DNA of 10,297 nucleotides from an uncultured bacterium (GTDB taxonomy: Bacteria; Acidobacteriota; UBA890): positions 1-10,297 of the forward strand of contig CALAKE010000414.1 in assembly GCA_937922775.1 (NCBI GenBank), given 5' to 3'. A model generated the notes under the pieces. That model was not told the origin of the DNA and made no database searches. It worked only from the letters and a program-made list of their open reading frames with translations. The translations under genes and the position numbers were made by a program. Positions within the stretch are counted from its first letter, which is position 1; each line of letters opens with the position of its first letter. This document shows positions 1-7,351 of this stretch, one piece after another.

Positions 1-341
1 CTCCCCTGCCGCTCGACCAACACGCTGCCAAAGCGCGAGAGACGACGCTGAACAAATCGCGCCTCGAGGTCGTTGGCCTCTTGAAGACGCTGCTGCACTC
101 TGGCCACGAGTCGCTCGATGCCAGGTCCGGGCTGTTCCTCCTGCGACGCGCCAGGTGCTGGCGACGGAGCGACCTGGCCGTGCTGCACCGTGGCAGACAC
201 CGGTCGCACAGCCGCTGGCACAGGTTTCACGGTACCAGGGGTCAGTAGGGACGAAACGCACATCACCAGAGTGAGGACGAGAGCCGGCCCGCGCCCACCG
301 AGGGATCGTGCCTGTGCCCGCGCGCAGAGTTCTCCCAGCAC
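1..341 (-). CDS. lolA: LolA-like outer-membrane lipoprotein carrier, N-terminal part
   Basis: Partial gene running off the left edge; the first 113 residues are visible. In the LolA family the periplasmic protein takes lipoproteins from the LolCDE complex and carries them to the outer membrane. Seen: a GTG start (339-341) 7 nt after a perfect AGGAGG; a basic N-terminus followed by a hydrophobic stretch at about residues 19-34 (PALVLTLVMCVSSLLTPG), which reads as a signal peptide; then about 35 residues rich in Pro, Ala, Val and Gln; then an amphipathic segment at about residues 75-113 with the LolA-type pattern RVQQRLQEANDLEARFVQR. The Leu-x-Ala-x-Phe-x-Gln core is typical of the start of mature LolA. 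The beta-barrel half lies outside the window. It is divergent from the ThiD-like gene. Another LolA/LppX-fold protein is possible because only the N-terminus is visible. Confidence 0.68.
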   Translation of the reverse strand, partial: MLGELCARAQARSLGGRGPALVLTLVMCVSSLLTPGTVKPVPAAVRPVSATVQHGQVAPSPAPGASQEEQPGPGIERLVARVQQRLQEANDLEARFVQRRLSRFGSVLVERQG

Positions 342-514
342 TATCCATCCTCCTCGGATCTCGGTCAGACTGTGGCTGGAAAGCAGCGCATTCGCGGCTC
401 CTGCTATCATACCCTGCCGAAGCGTGTGGAGGCGGTCACCACCGATCTCCAGGTAATGCGCAACAAAATACCTATCTCTTCTCCGTTCGTGTAGATCTCC
501 AAGGAATTTCACTG
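342..514. promoter_or_regulatory. Divergent intergenic region, lolA-like / thiD-like
   Basis: This 173-bp gap between divergent genes should hold both promoters. The only hexamer I would point to is TATGAT on the minus strand (406-411), a plausible -10 for the LolA-like gene, but no acceptable -35 lies 16-18 bp upstream of it. I see no clear sigma-70 pair on the plus strand. AAGGAA at 501-506, 8 nt before the ATG, is a reasonable ribosome binding site for the plus-strand gene. No convincing operator repeat or riboswitch was seen; in particular I could not recognise a TPP riboswitch in front of the ThiD-like gene. Confidence 0.35.
349..354 (-). promoter_or_regulatory. Ribosome binding site of the LolA-like gene
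   Basis: Read on the minus strand this is AGGAGG, 7 nt before the GTG at 341-339. It decides the start. The only other ATG in the first part of the frame lies inside the hydrophobic segment at residue 27 and would destroy the signal peptide. Confidence 0.7.
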
Positions 515-1252
515 ATGCGTCCCAGGGTCCTCGTCGTCTCCCATATCGACCCCACCGGCGCCCATGGCATGGCGCCCGATATCAGGGCCATCAATGCCAT
601 GGGGGCAAAGCCGCTTCCGGTCGTCACCGGAACCCTAGCCGGTAGCCCCTCGGCTCCCGAGAGACTCGACCCCGTCCCCACCCGGGTAGTCCGCCGCATG
701 ATGGAAGCCGCGCTGGCAGAGGAACCGCTGGCGGCGGTCATCGGGCTCGTCGCGCGACGCCGTCAGGTTCGCGTGATCGCCCAGGGGCTGGCGCACATCG
801 GGCCGCCGGCCATCGTTCTGGCCCCTCTTCATTTGGAGTTCGATGCGCGCCCCTTGCTGGGATGGGGAGCGCTCTCCGCGGTCGTCGACAGCCTCCTGCC
901 CGAGGCCACCGCCCTCGTGGCTCCGGCCCTGCAGTCGAGAGGCGTCGTGACCCTCGCAGACGACTCACTCGGCGCTGTCAAGACGGCGGGCCAGCGACTC
1001 CTCGAGACAGGCGCCCGGTCTATTTGGTTGCGGGCTGCCAGCCATGAGGGTCGCAGCATCGATGTTTTCACGGATGATAGCGGAGCCGGTCTGCTCGACT
1101 ATCCGGACCCTAATCCTGAAGCCGAACCCTCAGCCGCAGCGGCAGCCCTGGCTGGCCAGTTGGCGATGGGCACGGCGCTGCGACTGGCGGTCGACCGGGC
1201 ACACCGTTACGCCTGTGCGCTCGATCGCGCACCGCACCGCGTTCTGGGGTAG
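515..1252 (+). CDS. ThiD-like ribokinase-fold protein, probable pseudoenzyme
   Basis: The 245-residue protein is close to the usual ThiD length (about 250-280). ThiD phosphorylates hydroxymethylpyrimidine and its monophosphate in thiamine synthesis. Family likeness shows at both ends. Residues 5-41 (VLVVSHIDPTGAHGMAPDI, then INAMGAKPLPVVTGTL) follow the ThiD opening of Asp-Pro-Ser-Gly-Gly-Ala-Gly, Ala-Asp and Val-Thr-Ala-Leu-Thr. Residues 207-236 (AAAALAGQLAMGTALRLAVD) follow the C-terminal helix after the anion hole. Key residues are missing. The Gly-Ser/Thr-Gly-Cys-Thr motif with the catalytic Cys is replaced by EAEPSA (202-207), the usual Asp-Pro-Val is Ala-Pro-Leu (103-105), and the Lys of the usual Val-Lys-Leu-Gly-Met is absent (AVIGLVA, 74-80). 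It is therefore probably not an active kinase. The ATG at 515 has AAGGAA 8 nt upstream; the frame stays open to 308 but that part covers the divergent promoter region. It converges with metG. A divergent active kinase cannot be excluded. Confidence 0.72.
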   Translation: MRPRVLVVSHIDPTGAHGMAPDIRAINAMGAKPLPVVTGTLAGSPSAPERLDPVPTRVVRRMMEAALAEEPLAAVIGLVARRRQVRVIAQGLAHIGPPAIVLAPLHLEFDARPLLGWGALSAVVDSLLPEATALVAPALQSRGVVTLADDSLGAVKTAGQRLLETGARSIWLRAASHEGRSIDVFTDDSGAGLLDYPDPNPEAEPSAAAAALAGQLAMGTALRLAVDRAHRYACALDRAPHRVLG

Positions 1253-1321
1253 GTAAGCGCTGCTGCAGGCCTGGAGAGCGGCATGGGAATCCCGTTCTTG
1301 GCTCGACGACCCGCGACCACC

Positions 1322-2860
1322 TCACGCAGGGTCGAGAAAATCATCCGGGTCGAGGCGCGGGAACAGCGGGTCACCGGGGTTCACCTGCACGGACTCGGGA
1401 GCAGATTCGAGCAACGAATCGAGCATCCACTCCTCGGAAGGCAAGCTCCAGCCGAGTTGTCCCGCCATGGCACGAGCCTTCTCCGGCATCGTCGGGCTTA
1501 CCAGGACCATCAGGTACCGAAGTGCCTCGACAAGCTCATACAGGACCGAGTCGAGCTCGGCAGTCCGATCATCTTCACGGGCCAACTCCCAAGGCTTGTG
1601 ACCATCGATGGCCAGGTTCGCGGCTGACACGAGCTCCCAGGCGGCGACCAGCCCTCCCTGCAAGTCATATCGATCCATCGCCTCGCGGTAGGTATCCACG
1701 ACCTCACGTGCCTTCTCGGGAAGCCCGGTAACGGAGGCACCTGCCCCGGGGGCCGCAAGCACACCGTCCCGGTATTTCTTCGCCATGGTCAGCGTTCGTT
1801 GGAAGAGGTTGCCCAAGTCATTTGCCAAGTCGGCGTTGATGCGACCGATGAGCCGCTCGTAGTCGAATTCCATGTCGCGACCGAAGCGCACCTCGCGCAG
1901 CAAGAAGTAGCGCAAGGAGTCGGCCCCGAACTGCTCCGCGACCACCATCGGGTCCATAACGTTGCCCATGGACTTGCTCATCCTGCCTTCGGCCGTCAGC
2001 ACCCATCCGTGGCCAAAGATGGTGGCGGGAAGAGGGAGCCCTGCAGACATCAGCATGGCTGGCCAGATGACAGCGTGGAAACGCGTGATGTCCTTGCCGA
2101 CCAGGTGCACGTCAGCAGGCCAGTATCGCTGGTATCGGTCCGTGTCGTCGGGAAATCCGAGCGCACTCAGATAGTTGGTCAGTGCATCGAACCAGACGTA
2201 CACGGCCTGCCCGGAATGTCCGGGCATCGGCACGCCCCATCCGGAGCTTGCGCGCGAAACGCTCACGTCCTCAAGTCCTTCATCGATCAACGCCAAGAGC
2301 TCATTGCGGCGGGTTGCCGGCTGCACGAACTCCGGGTGCTCTTCGTACAGGGCCTTGAGCTTGTCACCGTAGCTCGACAGGCGGAAGAAGACGTTGTCCT
2401 CTTCTCGCCAGGCGGGCTCCTTCTTGTGGATCGGGCAGAGCCCGTCCTCGAGATCCCGCTCCAGGTAGTAGGCCTCGCAGCTCACACAATAGAGACCCTT
2501 GTAGGAGCCCTCGTAGAGATCGCCGGATGCATTCGCGCGCTCGACCATGGCCACGACCGCGCGGTGATGGCGCTCTTCGGTCGTCCGGATGAAATCGTCG
2601 TACTCGACGTTCACCGACTTCCACGCCTCGCGAAACACGCCTTCCATGCGGTCGCAGAACGCGGCGGGCTCCAGCCCCTCTTCGTGCGCCCTCTTCTCGA
2701 CGTTCTGTGAGTGTTCGTCGAGTCCCATGAGAAAGAACACGTCTTCTCCGGCGAGGCGCTTGTATCGAGCGATGGTATCGGCGGAGATCTTCTCGTACGC
2801 GGTGCCGACGTGGGGCCGGCTGTTCGGGTAGTCGATGGCACAGGTGATGTAAAAGCTCAT
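1322..2860 (-). CDS. metG: Methionyl-tRNA synthetase, short form without C-terminal tRNA-binding domain
   Basis: This class I cytoplasmic synthetase charges tRNA-Met with methionine using ATP. The protein is 512 residues. Seen: the N-terminal FYITCAIDYPNSRPHVGTAY with the HIGH equivalent HVGT at 17-20; a zinc knuckle C125-x2-C128 and C142-x2-H145 in the connective domain, a single knuckle; the KMSKS equivalent RMSKS at 293-297; and an alpha-helical anticodon domain from about residue 340 with NDLGNLFQR near 347-355. It ends at PLFPRLD, where many MetG proteins continue into an OB-fold dimerisation domain (Trbp111-like), which is absent. The chosen ATG at 2860 matches the family start and has GGAG 5 nt upstream. 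An in-frame upstream start at 2893 would add 11 residues not typical of the family. The ATG overlaps the nth stop codon (ATGA), implying translational coupling. It is the last gene of the minus-strand run. Confidence 0.95.
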   Translation of the reverse strand: MSFYITCAIDYPNSRPHVGTAYEKISADTIARYKRLAGEDVFFLMGLDEHSQNVEKRAHEEGLEPAAFCDRMEGVFREAWKSVNVEYDDFIRTTEERHHRAVVAMVERANASGDLYEGSYKGLYCVSCEAYYLERDLEDGLCPIHKKEPAWREEDNVFFRLSSYGDKLKALYEEHPEFVQPATRRNELLALIDEGLEDVSVSRASSGWGVPMPGHSGQAVYVWFDALTNYLSALGFPDDTDRYQRYWPADVHLVGKDITRFHAVIWPAMLMSAGLPLPATIFGHGWVLTAEGRMSKSMGNVMDPMVVAEQFGADSLRYFLLREVRFGRDMEFDYERLIGRINADLANDLGNLFQRTLTMAKKYRDGVLAAPGAGASVTGLPEKAREVVDTYREAMDRYDLQGGLVAAWELVSAANLAIDGHKPWELAREDDRTAELDSVLYELVEALRYLMVLVSPTMPEKARAMAGQLGWSLPSEEWMLDSLLESAPESVQVNPGDPLFPRLDPDDFLDPA

Positions 2861-3564
2861 CGGGACTCCAGCCTCTTCTCCTCGAATCCACAAAGATCTT
2901 CAATACAGCATCGCCAGCACTCAGCGCATCGCGAGGCGCACACCTCGCGCCCGTGGCGAATGACGTTCATGTGCAGAGGATATGCGATTTCGGCCGGCAC
3001 ATCCCCCTGGATGTCTCGATTGGCACGACTCAGGTCTCGCGTATCGACAAGACCCACGCGTCGCAGGATGCGATGCACGTGAGTGTCAACCGGTAACGCC
3101 GGTTGCCCCAGGGAAAACAGCAATACACAGTTGATGCTCTTGGCTCCCAAGCCCTTGAAACGCCCCAGCTCCTGACGCGCGGTCTGCATGTCCATGTCAC
3201 GGAGGTAGTCCATCTCGTAGCTGCCACGTTCCTCCCGCAGCTGCTCGAGCAGGTCTTTGATTCGCCGAGCCTTCGTGCGATGCAATCCGCCCGCCACGAT
3301 CGCCTCGGAAATTCGTGATACCGGCGCCGTTGCGACGCTCTCCCAACTATCGAATTCCCGCCACATTCCAGCCCAGGCCCGGTCGCGATTTGTGTCCGTG
3401 GTGTTCTGCGAGAGGATCGTGAAAACCACCTCATCGAGGGGGTTCATTCGCGACTTCGGCGTCGGATTGCCGTACTCCCCAATGAGTCGCTCGTGAATGA
3501 GCAGGAGGGCCTGCCGGCGGGAGTCGTCGTCAGGAGGAAGGTGCTCGCGCTGGTGCCCGCTCAC
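2857..3564 (-). CDS. nth: Endonuclease III-like DNA glycosylase (HhH-GPD, 4Fe-4S)
   Basis: This base-excision-repair enzyme of 235 residues would remove damaged bases and cleave the abasic site. Seen: the family motif ILSQNTTDTNRDRAW (50-64); a helix-hairpin-helix at about 135-147 (GRFKGLGAKSINCV) with catalytic Lys142; the catalytic Asp160 in LPVDTHVHRI; and a C-terminal iron-sulfur loop with exact spacing C209-x6-C216-x2-C219-x5-C225. Both Lys and Asp are present, as expected for a bifunctional glycosylase/AP lyase. The hairpin reads FKGLGAKS instead of the classical LPGVGRKT, so this is a divergent Nth subgroup and its preferred lesion is uncertain. The start is GTG, overlapping the glyS stop (GTGA). 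A GGAG lies only 2 nt before it, so initiation probably depends on ribosomes finishing glyS. The stop overlaps the metG start. Confidence 0.9.
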   Translation of the reverse strand: MSGHQREHLPPDDDSRRQALLLIHERLIGEYGNPTPKSRMNPLDEVVFTILSQNTTDTNRDRAWAGMWREFDSWESVATAPVSRISEAIVAGGLHRTKARRIKDLLEQLREERGSYEMDYLRDMDMQTARQELGRFKGLGAKSINCVLLFSLGQPALPVDTHVHRILRRVGLVDTRDLSRANRDIQGDVPAEIAYPLHMNVIRHGREVCASRCAECWRCCIEDLCGFEEKRLESR

Positions 3565-4898
3565 CGCTCCAGCGACAACCTTTCGCGAAGATAGTCCACC
3601 ATGCCGTCGAGCGAGACGCGCTCCTGCTCCATACTGTCGCGGTCGCGCACCGTGGCGGTGCCGTCGTCGAGGCCATCGAAGTCGACCGTGACGCAGAATG
3701 GTGTGCCCACCTCGTCCTCTCGCCGGTAGCGCTTGCCGATGCTCCCCCCCGCGTCGTAGAGCACGTTGAAGTGCTTCTTCAACTCGTCATAGAGCTTGCG
3801 CGAAGGCTCAGCCAGCTTCTTGACGAGGGGAAACACAGAAACCTGCCTCGGTGCGATGTGCGGGGCGAGGCGCAACACCGTGCGCTCCTCTTCCCCGACC
3901 TGTTCCACCGCGAAGGCGTCGGCGAGCACGGTCAACACAGTTCGGTCGAGTCCGGCCGAAGACTCGATCACTGAGGGAACGAATTTCTCGTTGCGGGCGT
4001 CATCGAAGTACCCGAGCTCTTTGCCGGAGGCCTTCATATGCTGGTCGAGATCGAAGGAACCTCGGTTCGCGACGCCCTCGAGCTCTTGCCAGCCGAAGGG
4101 GAACTCGTACTCCACGTCGGATGTATATCGAGCGTAGTGGGCCAGCTCGTCTTCGCGATGCGGCCGCAGGCGCAGCTTCTCCTGACGAATACCCAGATCG
4201 CCGTACCAGCTAAATCGCTCTTGGAGCCAGAAATCGAACCACTCCCGCTCTTCCTCCGGGTGCACGAAGAACTCCAGCTCCATTTGCTCGAACTCACGCG
4301 ACCGGAACGTGAAGTTGCGCGGCGTCACCTCGTTGCGGAAGGCCTTGCCGGATTGAGCAATACCGAACGGCACCTTCATGCGGGTCGCCATTTGCACATT
4401 GCGGAAGTTCACGAACATCGCTTGTGCAGTTTCTGGGCGCAGGTAGGCAACCGCCTGCGAGTCCTTGGTGGCACCCACATGAGTTTCGAACATCAGCCCG
4501 AACTCACGCGGCTCGGTGAGGTCACCACTGCACTCGGGGCAGGTCTTCGGCGGCTCGTCGGTGCCGGCGTCACGTGCCAGGTGATCGGTCCGGAATCGGC
4601 GCTTGCACGACATGCAGTCGACCATCATGTCGTAGAAGGAGCCCACATGGCCGGAAGCCTCCCACACCTTCGGATGCATGATGATCGAGGCGTCCATTCC
4701 AACCACGTCCTCGCGTTCTCGGACGACTCGATTCCACCAGAAGTCCAAAATGTTGCGACGCAACTCGACGCCGAGGGGGCCATAGTCCCAAAAGCCGTTC
4801 AGGCCACCGTAGATTTCGCTGCTCTGAAAGATGTATCCGCGCCGTTTGCACAGCGAAACGAGTGCATCGAGAGTCTCAAGCTGGTCGGTCGTCTTCAT
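3561..4898 (-). CDS. glyS: Glycyl-tRNA synthetase, alpha-2 (eukaryote/archaeal-like) type
   Basis: This class II synthetase charges tRNA-Gly. The protein is 445 residues, in the range of single-chain bacterial GlyRS and clearly not the GlyQ/GlyS tetramer. Seen: YIFQSSEIYGGLNGFWDYGP (22-41), the GlyRS N-terminal signature; two cysteine pairs, C95-x2-C98 and C120-x2-C123, in a zinc-ribbon-like insertion; EFGLMFETHVG (132-142); LRPETAQAMF (153-162); motif 2 FRNEVTPRNFTFRSREFEQM (187-206); ESSAGLDRT (312-320), resembling motif 3; and an HGTP anticodon-binding domain from about 350 (APRQVSVFPL) to the end. The ATG at 4898 was chosen because MKTTDQLETLDALVSLCKRR is where family homology begins. The frame remains open to 5114, but that part overlaps the preceding gene. 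No strong Shine-Dalgarno is visible. The gene starts 16 nt after the aminotransferase stop and overlaps nth by 4 nt. Confidence 0.95.
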   Translation of the reverse strand: MKTTDQLETLDALVSLCKRRGYIFQSSEIYGGLNGFWDYGPLGVELRRNILDFWWNRVVREREDVVGMDASIIMHPKVWEASGHVGSFYDMMVDCMSCKRRFRTDHLARDAGTDEPPKTCPECSGDLTEPREFGLMFETHVGATKDSQAVAYLRPETAQAMFVNFRNVQMATRMKVPFGIAQSGKAFRNEVTPRNFTFRSREFEQMELEFFVHPEEEREWFDFWLQERFSWYGDLGIRQEKLRLRPHREDELAHYARYTSDVEYEFPFGWQELEGVANRGSFDLDQHMKASGKELGYFDDARNEKFVPSVIESSAGLDRTVLTVLADAFAVEQVGEEERTVLRLAPHIAPRQVSVFPLVKKLAEPSRKLYDELKKHFNVLYDAGGSIGKRYRREDEVGTPFCVTVDFDGLDDGTATVRDRDSMEQERVSLDGMVDYLRERLSLER

Positions 4899-4914
4899 GT
4901 CGGCAGATTCTATC

Positions 4915-6138
4915 CTAGGACTCGGAAGTTGAGGTCTGATCGAGGGTGCTGAGCTCATGGTTGTAGGCCTGCAGCTTGGCAAGGGCACGGGCGACATCGA
5001 GGGAGTCCTCTTCGGACCCGAGCAGCGCGGGATGCCGCACCCAAATGGCCTCCGTTTGGCAGGCCTGCTCCGCGACCGGGCACGCCATGTGGCGGCTCTC
5101 AGCCACCCCGCCATCCTTGAAAACGGGCTGCTGATAAGGGGGCGAGGAATACCCGACCGCCGCCGGGATCCCCTCTGCGACGAGTGCCTTCACCAAGGTC
5201 GACTTCGAGACCCCTCCGAACTCCCGCGGGTCCACACGCATGACAAACAGGTGCCATGAGTGCTTGCGGTCCACCGGGAGTTCCAGGGGCACGACTCCAG
5301 GCAGCCCTTTCAGCTCTGCCGTCAAGACGGCGGCATTCCGTGTGCGGAGCTCGAGCTGCCCAGGGTAACGATCGAGCTGCGCCCGCAAGATAGCTCCCTG
5401 AAACTCCGTCATACGATGATTGCCACCGAGCAGCGCGTGGCTGTACCGCTGCGCCGTGACGGCACGGCCGCAGTCGGCCAGCGAGCGACAAGTGGTGGCC
5501 ACTTCGGCGTCATCAGTCACGATGATTCCGCCTTCCCCGGCGGTAAGATTCTTGCTGGCCTGAAAGGAAAAGCCGCCGGCATCGCCGATGGCGCCTACTG
5601 CCCGGTCCCCATAACGAGCACCCCATGCCTGCGCGGCATCCTCCAGAACCTTGAGACCGTGGTGCTGAGCCAGCTCCATGATCGGGGCCATGTCGGCGGG
5701 CAAGCCGGCGAAATGGACCGGCATGATGGCCGCCGTCTGAGGACGGATGGCTTCCTCCAGGGCACGGGGAGAGATGCAATACGTGTCGGGATCGACGTCG
5801 ACGAAAACCGGAATTGCCCCCACCTGTACGACCGCCGTCGCGCTCGCCACGAACGTGTAGGCGGGGATGATGACCTCCGAGCCCGGGGGAATCTGCAGGG
5901 CCTTGAACGCCAGGATGAGAGCCGCCTCACCGCTGTTCACACAGATGCCCTGCCGGGCATGCTGGTATTTGGCGAAGCTCTCCTCGAACGTGCGAACCTC
6001 GCTGCCGTATGAGCTGCTCCAATTCCCCGACCGCAAGACCCGCTCTAGCGCGGTGAGCTCCTCTGGCCCGGCCTGCGGCCAGCTCGGATAGGAGGTTGAG
6101 CGCAGCGGCTTACCTCCGGCAAGGGCAAGATCAGCCAC
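4915..6138 (-). CDS. DegT/DnrJ/EryC1/StrS family PLP-dependent aminotransferase
   Basis: A sugar- or cyclitol-type aminotransferase (fold type I, 407 residues) that would transfer an amino group, usually from glutamate or glutamine, to a keto-sugar or ketocyclitol. Seen: the NSGEAAL cofactor phosphate-binding region (68-74); PAYTFVASATAV (92-103); VFVDVDPDTYCI (111-122); EDAAQAWGA (166-174), in which Asp167 should contact the pyridine nitrogen; and FSFQASKNLTAGEGG (190-204) with Lys196 as the Schiff-base lysine. The start is GTG with GAGGTGA 6 nt upstream. The nearby ATG at about 6153 runs immediately into a stop. By impression it is closest to the inosose-aminotransferase/AHBA-synthase-like branch, but the substrate cannot be read from sequence. 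It follows the guanylyltransferase by 50 nt, so an amino-sugar nucleotide such as GDP-perosamine is a possible product. No GDP-mannose dehydratase is in the window. Confidence 0.88.
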   Translation of the reverse strand: MADLALAGGKPLRSTSYPSWPQAGPEELTALERVLRSGNWSSSYGSEVRTFEESFAKYQHARQGICVNSGEAALILAFKALQIPPGSEVIIPAYTFVASATAVVQVGAIPVFVDVDPDTYCISPRALEEAIRPQTAAIMPVHFAGLPADMAPIMELAQHHGLKVLEDAAQAWGARYGDRAVGAIGDAGGFSFQASKNLTAGEGGIIVTDDAEVATTCRSLADCGRAVTAQRYSHALLGGNHRMTEFQGAILRAQLDRYPGQLELRTRNAAVLTAELKGLPGVVPLELPVDRKHSWHLFVMRVDPREFGGVSKSTLVKALVAEGIPAAVGYSSPPYQQPVFKDGGVAESRHMACPVAEQACQTEAIWVRHPALLGSEEDSLDVARALAKLQAYNHELSTLDQTSTSES

Positions 6139-6144
6139 CGGCAG

Positions 6145-6151
6145 TCACCTC
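6145..6151 (-). promoter_or_regulatory. Ribosome binding site of the DegT-family gene
   Basis: Minus-strand GAGGTGA, 6 nt before the GTG at 6138-6136. It supports this GTG as the start of the aminotransferase. Confidence 0.6.
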
Positions 6152-6188
6152 ATTCCGAACCGGGGGTTTGGAGAGCTGAAATCCATGA

Positions 6189-7292
6189 CTAGAGATGCTC
6201 ATCTAATCCCATCTCCATGAGCCGCTCGCGCAAGTCACGAATATCCTGCGATCTGTCGAGAGCGGCTATGAGCAAAACGTCGCCGGAACGAACGACCGCG
6301 AGACCCTCCACGCCGAGGAGGGCAACGATCTCTTGCTCCGGCGCATGAACGAGGTTGTCCCGAGCGTCGATGGCCACGACATTCCCCCACGTCACGTTGC
6401 CGTCGTCATCGCCTGGCGTCACCTCACAGAGCGCCGCCCAGGATCCCACATCCGACCAGTCGAAGGGCGCCCGAACACAGGCGACGTTGGCAGCCCGTTC
6501 CATGATTCCGAAGTCAATCGACGTAGCGGGCATCGCGGCGTAGGCAGCGGCACGCTCCTCGTCGGCATCGGCCACGAGCATGCGCTGCGCGGCATCGGCC
6601 GCCTCGGGAAGGTGCAGGGCGAAGGCATCGAGAATGCTCCGCGTCGCCCAAACGAACATGCCACTGTTCCAGAAGAACCTACCCGCCGCGACATACTCCT
6701 CGGCAGTCTCCTGGTTTGGCTTTTCGCGAAACCTCACGACACGGCTCACAGGCACGTCACCGGCACCGTCGACCTCCACGGTCTCACCGACCTCGACATA
6801 CCCGTACCCGGTTTCCGGGTAGCGCGGCGGCACACCGAAAGTCACGAGCACAGGCTCAGCCCGAGCAGTGGCAGCCGCCGCACGGGCCGCCGTGACGAAG
6901 GCATCGAGGTCGCGGATCAAGTGGTCGGCGGGCAGGACGAAAGCCACCGCGGCGGCATCCCGTGCCTCCAACCAGGCAGAGGCCCAGGCAACACAGGGCG
7001 CGGTGTTGCGAGCCTGGGGCTCCAGCAGGAGATTGTCTGTCGGAAGGTCCGTAAGCTGATTCCTCGTCAGCTCTTCGTAGTCGGCGGATGTAACCACGAC
7101 GATGTTCTCAGGTCCCTCGACCAGCAGAAGTGCTCGGTCCCAGGTTTCCTGGAGCAACGTTTTGCCACCTGTGATCGCGAGGAACTGTTTCGGCTGCGCA
7201 CGCCGCGACAACGGCCAGAAGCGCGTGCCTCCACCGCCGGCCATGATCACCACGAAGGCATGCGGATCGACCGGCTCCTGGTTGTTTGCCAT
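6189..7292 (-). CDS. manC: Mannose-1-phosphate guanylyltransferase (GDP-mannose pyrophosphorylase)
   Basis: Makes GDP-mannose from mannose-1-phosphate and GTP in the cytoplasm. The protein is 367 residues. Seen: the nucleotidyltransferase signature IMAGGGGTRFWPLSRRAQPK (16-35); EPQARNTAP (91-99); LPADH (120-124) with the metal-binding Asp; FREKP (188-192) with the sugar-phosphate Lys; FFWNSGMFVW (206-215); and SIDFGIMERA plus WSDVGSW (258-285), typical of the GMP family. The C-terminus has a short beta-helix-like part and ends without the cupin isomerase domain of bifunctional type II enzymes, so it should be monofunctional. The ATG at 7292 has AGGAGG 5 nt upstream. It lies 59 nt after the phosphomannomutase and 50 nt before the aminotransferase, in one direction, giving a GDP-mannose module. 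Confidence 0.94.
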   Translation of the reverse strand: MANNQEPVDPHAFVVIMAGGGGTRFWPLSRRAQPKQFLAITGGKTLLQETWDRALLLVEGPENIVVVTSADYEELTRNQLTDLPTDNLLLEPQARNTAPCVAWASAWLEARDAAAVAFVLPADHLIRDLDAFVTAARAAAATARAEPVLVTFGVPPRYPETGYGYVEVGETVEVDGAGDVPVSRVVRFREKPNQETAEEYVAAGRFFWNSGMFVWATRSILDAFALHLPEAADAAQRMLVADADEERAAAYAAMPATSIDFGIMERAANVACVRAPFDWSDVGSWAALCEVTPGDDDGNVTWGNVVAIDARDNLVHAPEQEIVALLGVEGLAVVRSGDVLLIAALDRSQDIRDLRERLMEMGLDEHL

Positions 7293-7297
7293 TCCTG

Positions 7298-7303
7298 CCT
7301 CCT
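7298..7303 (-). promoter_or_regulatory. Ribosome binding site of manC
   Basis: Minus-strand AGGAGG, a perfect Shine-Dalgarno core, 5 nt before the ATG at 7292-7290. It is one of the two strongest in the window and suggests strong independent initiation of manC within the run. Confidence 0.7.
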
Positions 7304-7351
7304 GTGCTTTGCCCGCTTCGCTGCCCGAGCTCGATTCTCCTGTTGTTCGGA

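Noticed and set aside
118..456. Plus-strand open frame of 112 codons at the left end
   Set aside because: It is Pro/Arg/Ala-rich with no recognisable domain and lies opposite the LolA-like gene, which has a ribosome binding site and signal peptide.
1253..1321. Possible bidirectional terminator between the convergent thiD-like gene and metG
   Set aside because: The 69 bp holds only short imperfect inverted repeats such as CAGGCCTG, with no stem followed by a T-run on either strand.
1799..2710. Plus-strand open frame of 303 codons inside metG
   Set aside because: It lies wholly opposite well-conserved MetG sequence; no family resemblance and no ribosome binding site of note.
4038..4952. Plus-strand open frame of 304 codons opposite glyS
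   Set aside because: Antisense shadow of a highly conserved synthetase; no domain seen.
6192..6213. Inverted repeat GAGATG ... CATCTC near the manC stop
   Set aside because: The arms are only 6 bp with a 10-bp loop and no T-run, and most of it lies in coding sequence, so it is not a believable terminator.
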